Shown here piece after piece: positions 7,166 to 13,619 of a stretch of DNA of 24,757 nucleotides; positions within the stretch are counted from its first letter, which is position 1; each line of letters begins with the position of its first letter. A program made the translations under genes and the position numbers. The notes under the pieces are model-generated. The model saw only the letters and a program-made list of their open reading frames with translations, did no database searches and had not been told where the DNA came from. The DNA lies in NCBI GenBank assembly GCA_002345925.1, contig DDWM01000038.1, positions 42,626 to 67,382 on the forward strand. Direction: 5' to 3'. This stretch comes from Actinobacteria bacterium UBA2286 (GTDB taxonomy: Bacteria > Actinomycetota > Coriobacteriia > Anaerosomatales > Anaerosomataceae).

Positions 7166-9250
7166 GTGCGTCCTGACAAACTCGTGATGAAGGCGCTACG
7201 CGCTGGCTCGGGCAAGCCGATGACTGCCGAGGACCTCGCCGCGGCCCTGGAGCCCGAGGGTTTCTCGGAGGAGCGTATCCAAGTCGTGCTGCGCTCGCTG
7301 GTGCGCTCCGGTTCTGTCGCAGAGGGTGCCGGCGGGACGTATATCGCACTCAAGCAGCGCGGTCTGCTGGTTGGCCGAGTGGGCATGAACCGCAAGGGCT
7401 TCGCGTTCGTCGTCACGCCGGTCGGTGACATATACATCGGTCGCGGGGACACGCGCGGCGCCATGCATGGCGACACGGTAGCCGTCAGGCTCCATAACCA
7501 GCGTGCCCGGGAAGGACGCGCGGGCGAGATCATGCAGGTCCTCCAGCGCGCAGTCACCCACGTCGTCGGGACCTTCGAGCGCCATGGTGCGCTCGGCATA
7601 GTCACACCGACCGACGCGAGGGTTCGCTCGGACATCTTCGTGAAGCTTACCGATGGTCCTCGGCCAAAGCCCAACGACATCGTCGTTGTTCGCATAACGC
7701 GCTACGCGACGCAGCGCGATGCGATGCAGGGAGTTATCGAGGAGGTGCTCGGCCGCGCTGATGCGCCGGGCGTGGACGTGGAGATAGTGATTCGCGAGCA
7801 CTCGCTGCCGACCGCTTTCCCCGAGGAAGTCGAAGCAGCAGCCAACAAGCTCTCGCAAGACGTCGAGGGTGAGCTCACGCGAGGTCGTGAGGACGTGCGC
7901 GACCTGTTCACGATCACCATCGACCCGACGGATGCCAAAGACTTCGACGATGCTATCTCTATCGAGCGCCGCGAGGGCGGCTTTCGCCTGTGGGTGCACA
8001 TCGCCGACGTCAGTCACTACGTGCCGTGGGGGAGCGTCATCGACGAAGAGGCGCGCATGCGCGCGACCTCCGTCTACCTGGTGGACCGCGTCATACCAAT
8101 GCTCCCAGAGCGTCTCAGCAACGGTGTCTGCTCGCTTAACCCTGCCGAGGACCGCCTGACATTCACAGCCGAGATGGACCTGGACAAGACCGGCCTCGTT
8201 GAGGCGTACAGGGTCTACCCCTCGGTCATGCGGAGCGACCACCGCCTGGACTACGACTCGGTGGACCGCTTCTTGTCGTCGGGTGAGTTCCCGGATGAGG
8301 AGCTCAAGCGGATGCTCACCGACTTCCGCTCGGCCACCGACTCGATCCACAAGCGGCGGATCGCGCGCGGCGGGCTCGACTTCGACACGGTCGAGGCGCG
8401 CGTCAAACTCGATGCTGACGGCAAGCCGATCGAAGTCGTGCTGCGCAAGCGGACCGTCGCCACCAACATGATCGAAGAGGCGATGGTGCTGGCGAACGAG
8501 GTCGTCGCACGCCACATGCGCGATGCCGAAGCGCCGATGATGTACCGCATCCACCAGAACCCCGATCCCGACGCGCTGGCGCAGGCTGCCGTGATCCTCA
8601 AAGAGTTCAGCTATCCGATGAAGGACATCCATGGAGCCAGTCCACAGACGTTCCAGAAGATCGTCCAGTTCGCTCACGGCCGTCCCGAGGAGCGACTCAT
8701 CAACTCGCTTCTGCTCAGAGCGCTCGAGCGCGCGCGCTACTCTGAGATCCTCGAGGGGCACTTTGGGCTGGCGAGCGACGCATACTGCCACTTCACCAGC
8801 CCCATCCGGCGCTACCCGGACCTCATCGTTCATCGCCTTCTCAAGGCGCAGCTAACCAAGTCGCTCGGCAAGGAACCGACCGCCAGCATGGCGGCGGATC
8901 TGGGTTGGCTCGCCGAGCACTGCTCGGTGATGGAGCGCGAGGCAGAAGCGGCCGAGGATTCATCACAGAAGGTGAAGCTCGTTCAGCTCATGTCCGAACA
9001 TCTCGGCGAAGAGTTTGAAGGCATCATCACGGGAGTCATGGCGTTTGGCTTCTTCGTGGCGCTCGACAACACAGCGGAGGGACTCGTGCACGTCCAGACG
9101 CTCACCGACGATTACTACCGATTCGAGGCCGAGCGGTTCTTGCTCAAAGGGGAGAATCACGGCACGCAGTACCGCCTCGGGCAAAGACTCAAGGTGCGCA
9201 TCATCAGCGTCAGCGTGGCCGAGAGGAAGATCGACTTCGAGGTCGCGTAG
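7166..9250 (+). CDS. rnr: Ribonuclease R (RNB/VacB family 3'-5' exoribonuclease)
   Basis: A 694-residue processive 3'-5' exoribonuclease. The order is a winged-helix RNase R N-terminal domain (about 1-62), cold-shock-type OB folds (about 63-200), an RNB catalytic domain (about 240-570) and a C-terminal S1 domain (LGEEFEGIITGVMAFGFFVA to the end). The metal-binding aspartates are in TIDPTDAKDFDDAISI; by the RNase II/R spacing they are Asp253, Asp259, Asp261 and Asp262. The start is GTG 7166 with GGAGG at 7156-7160. The frame is open to 7004, but that extension has no family similarity. RNase R degrades structured RNA and, in E. coli, non-stop mRNA together with SmpB-tmRNA, whose genes lie just downstream. 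Unlike E. coli RNase R, the protein stops right after the S1 domain with no lysine-rich tail. Confidence 0.95.
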   Translation: MRPDKLVMKALRAGSGKPMTAEDLAAALEPEGFSEERIQVVLRSLVRSGSVAEGAGGTYIALKQRGLLVGRVGMNRKGFAFVVTPVGDIYIGRGDTRGAMHGDTVAVRLHNQRAREGRAGEIMQVLQRAVTHVVGTFERHGALGIVTPTDARVRSDIFVKLTDGPRPKPNDIVVVRITRYATQRDAMQGVIEEVLGRADAPGVDVEIVIREHSLPTAFPEEVEAAANKLSQDVEGELTRGREDVRDLFTITIDPTDAKDFDDAISIERREGGFRLWVHIADVSHYVPWGSVIDEEARMRATSVYLVDRVIPMLPERLSNGVCSLNPAEDRLTFTAEMDLDKTGLVEAYRVYPSVMRSDHRLDYDSVDRFLSSGEFPDEELKRMLTDFRSATDSIHKRRIARGGLDFDTVEARVKLDADGKPIEVVLRKRTVATNMIEEAMVLANEVVARHMRDAEAPMMYRIHQNPDPDALAQAAVILKEFSYPMKDIHGASPQTFQKIVQFAHGRPEERLINSLLLRALERARYSEILEGHFGLASDAYCHFTSPIRRYPDLIVHRLLKAQLTKSLGKEPTASMAADLGWLAEHCSVMEREAEAAEDSSQKVKLVQLMSEHLGEEFEGIITGVMAFGFFVALDNTAEGLVHVQTLTDDYYRFEAERFLLKGENHGTQYRLGQRLKVRIISVSVAERKIDFEVA

Positions 9251-9323
9251 GCGCGGTGGCGCGAGTCAGCGCTCGGCGGTACACTGATATGTCTTATCCG
9301 CTATTCATCGAGGAGGCCGTTTC

Positions 9324-10385
9324 ATGCGTGCTGAGTCGTTCGATTTCCTAAATACCCTGGTCGAAGCCCCGTCGCCTTCGGGCTACGAGCAGCCGGCTGC
9401 GAAGGTGTTCCGCGAGTACGTGACGCCGATCGCGGACTCGGTCGAGACCAACGTCATGGGCTCCGTCCACGCTGTGCTCAAGGGCACCGCGGATGGCCCC
9501 TCGGTCATGCTCGCCGGTCACATCGATGAGATCGGCTTCATGGTCACGTACATCACCGACGACGGGTTCTGTGCGTTCGCGCCCATCGGCGGTCACGACC
9601 CGCAGATCCTGCCGGGTGCCCGGGTAACCGTTCACACATCCGAGGGCCCGCTCCTCGGCGTGCTCGGTCGTCTGGCTATCCACTTGCTTGAAGAGGAAGA
9701 GCGCAAGCAGGTCGTCAAGATGCACAAGATGTTCATCGACCTCGGCATGAAAGGCGAGGACGTCAAGAAGCGCGTGCGCATCGGCGACCCGGTGACCTAC
9801 GCCGTCGGCATGAAGACGTTCGGCGACAACATGGCCGTCTCGCGTGCATTCGACGACAAGATGGGCGCATGGATCGCTGCCGAGGTGCTTCGCTCGGTCA
9901 AGGAAGCGGGTGGCGCGAAGGGCGACTTGATCGCGGCCGCGACCGTGCAAGAAGAGATCGGTCTGCGCGGCGGCATCACCTCCGCGTATGGCGTGGATCC
10001 GGTTGTCGGCATCGCTGTTGAGGTAACGCACGCCACTGACTATCCCGACATCGACAAGCGCAAGCACGGCGAGGTCAAGTGTGGCTCAGGTCCCGCGATC
10101 AGCCGAGGCGCCAACATCAACCCGAAGGTGTTCTCGCTGCTATGTGAGGCCGCTGAAGCCGAGAACATCCCGTACCAGGTCGAGGGCGCGCCCCGTGGCA
10201 CAGGTACCGATGCGAACGCGATCCAGCTCACACGTGGCGGCAAAGCCGCAGCGCTTGTGAGCGTCCCGCTTCGTTACATGCATACGCCCACCGAGGTGCT
10301 CTCGCTCGAGGACATGGAGAACACCGTGAAGCTTCTCTCGGCATTCGTCCTGCGTCTTGAGCCCGGCACCGATTTCACACCTTAG
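9324..10385 (+). CDS. M42 family metallopeptidase (glutamyl/deblocking aminopeptidase type)
   Basis: A 353-residue cytoplasmic di-zinc aminopeptidase of the M42 family, which forms tetrahedral dodecamers and trims peptides left by larger proteases. Visible metal and catalytic elements are AGHIDEIGFM (His66, Asp68), RAFDDKMGAW (bridging Asp), TVQEEIGLRGG (catalytic Glu and metal Glu), VEVTHATDYPD (metal Asp) and the C-terminal RYMHTPTEVLS histidine. The N-terminal LVEAPSPSGYEQPAA is typical of the family. GAGGAGG is well placed before ATG 9324. A TACACT hexamer at 9280-9285 may be a -10, but no -35 is convincing. The gene lies 73 bases behind rnr and 14 bases before smpB, in a block concerned with RNA and peptide turnover. 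Confidence 0.92.
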   Translation: MRAESFDFLNTLVEAPSPSGYEQPAAKVFREYVTPIADSVETNVMGSVHAVLKGTADGPSVMLAGHIDEIGFMVTYITDDGFCAFAPIGGHDPQILPGARVTVHTSEGPLLGVLGRLAIHLLEEEERKQVVKMHKMFIDLGMKGEDVKKRVRIGDPVTYAVGMKTFGDNMAVSRAFDDKMGAWIAAEVLRSVKEAGGAKGDLIAAATVQEEIGLRGGITSAYGVDPVVGIAVEVTHATDYPDIDKRKHGEVKCGSGPAISRGANINPKVFSLLCEAAEAENIPYQVEGAPRGTGTDANAIQLTRGGKAAALVSVPLRYMHTPTEVLSLEDMENTVKLLSAFVLRLEPGTDFTP

Positions 10386-10399
10386 GCGGAACAGCAGCA

Positions 10400-10870
10400 A
10401 TGCCGAATGAAGAACGACTGATAGCCAATAACAAGAAGGCCTTCCATGATTACACGGTGGAAGAGACCATGGAAGTGGGCATCGCGCTCACGGGTACCGA
10501 GGTCAAGTCGCTGCGCGAGAGCAAGGCGAGCCTTCGCGATGCGTTCGCCTCCGTGAAGCGCGGCGAGGTATGGCTGCACAACGTCCACGTGTCGCCGTAC
10601 AGCCACGGCAATCGGGGCAACGTTGATCCTAATCGCGCCCGCAAGCTGCTGCTTCACAAGAACGAGATCCGATACCTCATCGGCAAGACCAAAGAGACCG
10701 GGTACACGCTGGTACCGCTGAAGATGTACTTCGCACCATCGGGTCTGGTGAAGCTTGAGCTGGCGCTTGTGCGCGGCAAGAAGGCGTACGACAAGCGTGA
10801 CGCTCTCGCGGCCAAGGATGCCAAGCGAGACGTGGCCAGAGCCCTCAAGGACCGCACGCTCGGCCGTTAG
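10400..10870 (+). CDS. smpB: SsrA-binding protein SmpB
   Basis: A 156-residue protein with the full SmpB beta-barrel: NKKAFHDYTVEETMEVGIAL, then TGTEVKSLRESKASLRDAF, NVHVSPYSHGN and the RKLLLHKNEI block. SmpB binds the tRNA-like part of tmRNA and brings it to ribosomes stalled on mRNA without a stop codon. Its basic C-terminal tail (KAYDKRDALAAKDAKRDVAR) is complete and is the part that probes the empty mRNA channel. The gene starts 14 bases after the M42 peptidase stop with a GGCGGAA element upstream. The tmRNA gene it serves begins 99 bases after its own stop. Confidence 0.97.
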   Translation: MPNEERLIANNKKAFHDYTVEETMEVGIALTGTEVKSLRESKASLRDAFASVKRGEVWLHNVHVSPYSHGNRGNVDPNRARKLLLHKNEIRYLIGKTKETGYTLVPLKMYFAPSGLVKLELALVRGKKAYDKRDALAAKDAKRDVARALKDRTLGR

Positions 10871-10894
10871 CGGCACGGTGCTTGCTCGGTAAGA

Positions 10895-10923
10895 GTGACG
10901 CGCGGCAGCTGCGGGGATATACT
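10895..10923 (+). promoter_or_regulatory. Candidate housekeeping promoter for ssrA
   Basis: GTGACG (10895-10900) and TATACT (10918-10923) are separated by 17 bases and match four of six and five of six consensus positions for the main sigma factor. Transcription would start near 10930, about 40 bases before the mature tmRNA end. That suits a precursor processed by RNase P. The strength is inferred only from the hexamers. Confidence 0.5.
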
Positions 10924-10969
10924 ACGCATCCGCGCTAAGCGCGCCAGAACGTTGACAACGCTTGAATCC

Positions 10970-11319
10970 GGGGGCGACTGGATTCGACATGATAGGTCCG
11001 AGGGTAGCAGCAGGTCGAGGTCTCCTTGCCTCGTTAAACAGGGGTAAAGACGCTCAAGCGTCGACACTAATTACGCTCTCGCTGCTTAATTAAGTAGCGA
11101 CGTCGCCCGATGAGAGTCCCCGTCATCGGTCCCGACGTCATTCAGGGGACTTGCGCACTGGACGTGGGCTGTATGCCTACTGCGCGAGATGGAACAGCCA
11201 GGGCACGAGCATGCGGGTCACCGGGTGTCGCTCGTGCTGACGATAACTGGTGACTGAGCCTGGAGATACTACCCGGGGGTCTATTGTGGACCGGAGTTCG
11301 ATTCTCCGCGCCTCCACCA
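10970..11319 (+). ncRNA. ssrA: Transfer-messenger RNA (tmRNA, SsrA)
   Basis: One-piece tmRNA of about 350 bases. The acceptor stem is GGGGGCG (10970-10976) pairing with CGCCTCC (11309-11315) through one G-U pair, followed by A and CCA (11317-11319, encoded in the DNA). The 5' end continues with the conserved ACTGGATTCGAC. The T-arm is CGGAG-TTCGATT-CTCCG (11292-11308). The tag reading frame ends at TAA 11087-11089 and encodes ...TNYALAA. Alignment by eye with mycobacterial tmRNA puts the resume codon at GTC 11060-11062, giving VDTNYALAA. Downstream stems such as CCGATGA/TCATCGG and GACGTCG/CGACGTC (11099-11140) fit a tmRNA pseudoknot. It acts with SmpB to free stalled ribosomes and tag the incomplete protein for proteolysis. 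Confidence 0.97.
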
Positions 11320-11328
11320 CATGTACAA

Positions 11329-11367
11329 CAGGGGTCTCTCGATTGCCGAGAGGCCCCTGTTTCTGTT
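11329..11367 (+). terminator. Strong intrinsic terminator of ssrA
   Basis: A 13-bp stem with one G-U pair, CAGGGGTCTCTCG (11329-11341) against CGAGAGGCCCCTG (11347-11359), closes a five-base ATTGC loop. It is followed by a T-rich run TTTCTGTT. It lies ten bases past the encoded CCA of tmRNA. The arms also form on the - strand, where the stem is flanked by only a short T stretch, so it may stop the opposing release-factor-like gene less efficiently. Confidence 0.9.
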
Positions 11368-11391
11368 CCTGGATGCCGAGGTTGACTGCGC

Positions 11392-11751
11392 CTACTCCTC
11401 GGTGGGATCGACCTTGCGCCTGGTCGTCTTGCGTCGTGCCACGACGTGCTTGGCTTTGAGCTCGCGTTCCCTCACGCCGCGGCCCTTGCGTGTGGCCACG
11501 CGCGGGGGAGCGACGTAGGCTCTCTCGGCAATGCGTCGACGGAGCCGCGAGATCGCGGCCTTCTTGTTCATGTATTGGCTGCGCTCCGTGCGAGCGACAA
11601 CGACGATGCCGGTCGGCCGGTGCTTCAGGCGCACGGCACTGTCGGTCGTGTTCACGCCCTGGCCACCTGGACCGGTGGCGCGAAACGTCGTGACATCGCA
11701 CTCGGCAAGGAGCGCGCTGTCAGTCTCGGGCACGGTGTACGAGTCGTCCAT
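11392..11751 (-). CDS. Small GGQ-domain release-factor-like protein
   Basis: A 119-residue protein consisting only of the peptidyl-tRNA hydrolysis domain of class I release factors. The catalytic loop is RATGPGGQGVNTTDSAVRL, followed by PTGIVVVARTERSQYMNKKA, and a strongly basic tail (RERELKAKHVVARRKTTRRK) ends the protein. Codon-recognition domains are absent. The architecture matches codon-independent ribosome-rescue hydrolases such as ArfB/YaeJ and mitochondrial MTRFR. The TDSAVR segment, however, is closer to RF1/RF2 than to E. coli ArfB, so I do not assign a symbol. ATG 11751 is chosen over GTG 11766 because GGAGG lies five bases before it. The gene faces ssrA and shares its terminator region, which strengthens a role in ribosome rescue. 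Confidence 0.85.
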   Translation of the reverse strand: MDDSYTVPETDSALLAECDVTTFRATGPGGQGVNTTDSAVRLKHRPTGIVVVARTERSQYMNKKAAISRLRRRIAERAYVAPPRVATRKGRGVRERELKAKHVVARRKTTRRKVDPTEE

Positions 11752-11767
11752 ATGAACCTCCACCACT

Positions 11768-11773
11768 ATTCTA
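11768..11773 (-). promoter_or_regulatory. Candidate -10 element of the release-factor-like gene
   Basis: On the - strand TAGAAT (plus-strand 11768-11773) matches five of six -10 positions and lies about 16 bases before the chosen ATG, with the ribosome-binding site between. A TTGCGG about 19 bases farther upstream is a poor -35. The leader would be very short. Confidence 0.4.
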
Positions 11774-11841
11774 ACGCGCTGGAGGATGCGGGCCGCAACT
11801 CCACGTACCGCATACGACTTACCGCTGTCACAGAGGTGTGG

Positions 11842-11847
11842 GATACT
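11842..11847 (+). promoter_or_regulatory. Candidate -10 of a leaderless transcript
   Basis: GATACT ends six bases before the ATG at 11854, so transcription would begin at or next to the start codon. A weak -35, TTACCG, lies 17 bases upstream (11819-11824). There is no Shine-Dalgarno sequence before this gene, which fits leaderless expression. Confidence 0.35.
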
Positions 11848-11853
11848 GTGCCG

Positions 11854-12228
11854 ATGCCAGAGAAGACCAGATACGGCTTCACCGCCGAAGCATGGAGTGC
11901 AGGGAAGCGCGAGGCTCGCGACTTCCTTATCAGTCGTGCGCGCGAGCGGGGGACAACGACCTACTCGGAGCTCTGCTCGGTTGTCACGTCAGTGCAGCTT
12001 CGCCCGTACTCATTCGGCATGATGGCGTTCCTGAACGAAGTCTGTGCCGAGGAAGACGCTGCAAATGGCATCATGCTCGCATCGCTTGTGACGCGCCGTG
12101 ACACAGGTCTTCCCGGTAACGGATACTTCAAGTTTGCGGCCGGTCTTGGCCGCGACACCTTCGATCGCGAGGCGTTCTGGCGATCCGAGATCGAGCGCAT
12201 CTACGCCGCCTTCCCTCCAAAGGAGTAG
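11854..12228 (+). CDS. Small conserved-looking protein of unknown function
   Basis: A 124-residue soluble protein that I cannot name. It reads like a compact helical domain: an N-terminal ARDFLISRARERGTTTYSEL segment resembles a winged-helix start. A middle part follows (FLNEVCAEEDAANGIMLASL), then a C-terminal block DTGLPGNGYFKFAAGLGRDT and FWRSEIERIYAAF. I recall similar arrangements in uncharacterised actinobacterial proteins but know of no assigned function. The frame is open far upstream (to 11446), but that stretch is antisense to the release-factor-like gene. ATG 11854 is the natural start. No ribosome-binding site is visible. The export-family gene follows seven bases after the stop and is probably co-transcribed. 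Confidence 0.75.
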   Translation: MPEKTRYGFTAEAWSAGKREARDFLISRARERGTTTYSELCSVVTSVQLRPYSFGMMAFLNEVCAEEDAANGIMLASLVTRRDTGLPGNGYFKFAAGLGRDTFDREAFWRSEIERIYAAFPPKE

Positions 12229-12234
12229 CAGCAT

Positions 12235-12699
12235 ATGCCAGCATTTCTCGCCGGGCTCCCGCCTTGGCTCAAGTACATGGCGATCACCGTCATCCCCTGG
12301 ATCGAGTTGCGGGGTGCGATTCCGCTCGCCGTGCAGCAGGCCGAGCAGGTGTACCTGCCTTTGATCTTGATCTCCAACCTGGCCATCTTCTGGCCCGGGT
12401 TCTACTTCCTGGAGCTTGTGTACCACCGGATACCGGAAGGCTCCTGGCTCCACCGTAAGCTCGAGGGCATCCGCGTGAAGGCGCACCCATTGGTGGAGAA
12501 GTACGGCGTACTCGGACTCGCGGTCTTCGTGGCGATTCCGCTACCAGGCACCGGCGCATACTCTGGAACTGCCGCCGCCTGGCTGCTCAAGATGGACCCC
12601 AAGAAGGCGTTTCTTGGTGTGTCGCTAGGAATCCTCGGCGCGTTCTTCCTGGTGTGGGGAATCTCGGCCGGCGTGGTGGCCGGCGTGAAGCTCTTCTAG
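12235..12699 (+). CDS. Small multidrug export family membrane protein (COG2426 type)
   Basis: A 154-residue integral membrane protein of the family named small multidrug export proteins (Sm_multidrug_ex). Hydrophobic segments are around 10-30, 38-60, 95-118 and 128-152. Family hallmarks are IPWIELRGAIPLAV near the N-terminus, HPLVEKYGVLGLAVFVAIPL and GTGAYSGTAAAWLL. The GTGA and ELRGAIP stretches contain the polar and charged residues conserved within the membrane. Despite the family name, the substrate is not known in general, and these proteins resemble DedA/VTT-type folds. AAAGGAG overlaps the end of the preceding gene and supports ATG 12235. Confidence 0.85.
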   Translation: MPAFLAGLPPWLKYMAITVIPWIELRGAIPLAVQQAEQVYLPLILISNLAIFWPGFYFLELVYHRIPEGSWLHRKLEGIRVKAHPLVEKYGVLGLAVFVAIPLPGTGAYSGTAAAWLLKMDPKKAFLGVSLGILGAFFLVWGISAGVVAGVKLF

Positions 12700-12710
12700 C
12701 GGCGACGCGC

Positions 12711-12716
12711 TACACT
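12711..12716 (+). promoter_or_regulatory. Candidate -10 of a second leaderless transcript
   Basis: TACACT ends seven bases before ATG 12724, and no Shine-Dalgarno sequence precedes that ATG. No good -35 is visible in the 3' end of the export gene, so support is limited to position and hexamer. Confidence 0.3.
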
Positions 12717-12723
12717 TCTGGCC

Positions 12724-13560
12724 ATGATGCAGCGACAACTCCCACGCCGTTCGCCCTTCGCGTTCGGTCTCACCTTCGTTCCACCAGAGACGCTTGCCGC
12801 GTTTGCTGCCGAGGCCGACGGTCCCGGGCGCACGCTTGTGACCGCGTCTGCGCATCTTCGTGCCGCGTTTGCATTCGTCCCCTCATGGGAGCCGTGGGCG
12901 GGCGAAGCGCTCTCTGCGCTTGTGGACGCTGGCATCAGCGCGTTCTGGGCCGTAGAGGGCCCCCTGTGGCCCGTGCTGGCCTCTGAAGGCATCATCGAGG
13001 GGTTGCGTCGTACTCTGACTCATCCGGACGAGATGGCCGATCGGATCGAGTTCGGCCTTGACGCCGTTGTGGCGAGAGCGCGGCACGGTCTGGAGGCCGG
13101 TGCCTCGGCAATCGTATTGGCCGAGGATCTTGCCGGCGCTCAGGGGCCGCTGGTGGCGCCAGACTTCGCGATCGAGCGGCTGCTTCCGGCCTACGAGGCA
13201 GTGGTCGCGGTTGCCAATGACTTCTCATCGCCCGCAGTGCTTCACTCCGACGGCGACACGCGCTGGATGCTGGGTGCCGTGAAGCGAGCCGGCTTCACTG
13301 CGATGCATGCCGGAGGAGGACTCGACTTTGACGCGTTTGAGCGGCTCTTCTGGGCCGCACGCGTTCATGATCTGGCAATCATCGGCGGCATGCAGACGGT
13401 TGACCTAAGTCGAGGACTTGCGCGCGCTGAGGTGCTCGGCAGCCGCATCGGGCTGCTCGCGAGGGCAGGGGGGCTTCTAGTCGCCGACGACGGCGGTGTG
13501 ACGACAGCACAGGAGATAGCAGCACTGGGTCACGCGCTCGAGGTGGCTCGCTCGGCGTAG
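12724..13560 (+). CDS. URO-D fold protein (uroporphyrinogen decarboxylase/methyltransferase-like)
   Basis: A 278-residue protein resembling the second half of the uroporphyrinogen decarboxylase superfamily TIM barrel: AIVLAEDLAGAQGPLVAPDF near 130-148, a LLPAYEAVVAV helix, then SPAVLHSDGDTRWML near 173-187 and AGFTAMHAGGGLDF. It is shorter than HemE (about 340-360 residues) and lacks the N-terminal arginine-rich substrate loop, so it is unlikely to be HemE itself. The zinc-binding HxC motif of corrinoid methyltransferases such as MtaA is not present either; the equivalent stretch reads HSDGD. The substrate is unknown. No ribosome-binding site precedes ATG 12724, and ATG 12727 is an equal alternative. 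It stands alone between the export gene and the convergent sulfur operon. Confidence 0.65.
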   Translation: MMQRQLPRRSPFAFGLTFVPPETLAAFAAEADGPGRTLVTASAHLRAAFAFVPSWEPWAGEALSALVDAGISAFWAVEGPLWPVLASEGIIEGLRRTLTHPDEMADRIEFGLDAVVARARHGLEAGASAIVLAEDLAGAQGPLVAPDFAIERLLPAYEAVVAVANDFSSPAVLHSDGDTRWMLGAVKRAGFTAMHAGGGLDFDAFERLFWAARVHDLAIIGGMQTVDLSRGLARAEVLGSRIGLLARAGGLLVADDGGVTTAQEIAALGHALEVARSA

Positions 13561-13568
13561 AGCGCAAG

Positions 13569-13594
13569 CAGGGCGCCCCTGGAGGGACGCCCTG
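13569..13594. terminator. Hairpin between convergent genes
   Basis: CAGGGCG (13569-13575) pairs with CGCCCTG (13588-13594). After one mismatch the stem continues with CCC/GGG around a TGGA loop. It lies in the 59-base gap between the URO-D gene and the opposing Fe-S protein gene, so it may serve both strands. No T-run follows on either side, so efficient intrinsic termination is uncertain. Confidence 0.55.
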
Positions 13595-13619
13595 ATGTGA
13601 CGTTCGTAAGTCTGAGGCG

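Noticed and set aside
7196..8833. 545-codon open frame on the - strand across rnr
   Set aside because: It is fully antisense to RNase R, whose catalytic motifs are intact; its composition (Val/Asp/His/Arg-rich) is that of a shadow frame.
10952..10957. Perfect TTGACA just before the tmRNA
   Set aside because: A -10 at normal spacing would fall inside the mature tmRNA at about 10975, so it cannot be the ssrA promoter; the GTGACG/TATACT pair upstream is better placed.
11054..11092. Alternative tmRNA tag frame starting GCT CAA GCG TCG
   Set aside because: It would end in LSLLN instead of the conserved ALAA tail read in the adjacent frame.
11446..11853. N-terminal extension of the small protein at 11854 to a 260-residue product
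   Set aside because: The extension is antisense to the GGQ release-factor-like gene and shows no domain, whereas ATG 11854 gives a compact protein.
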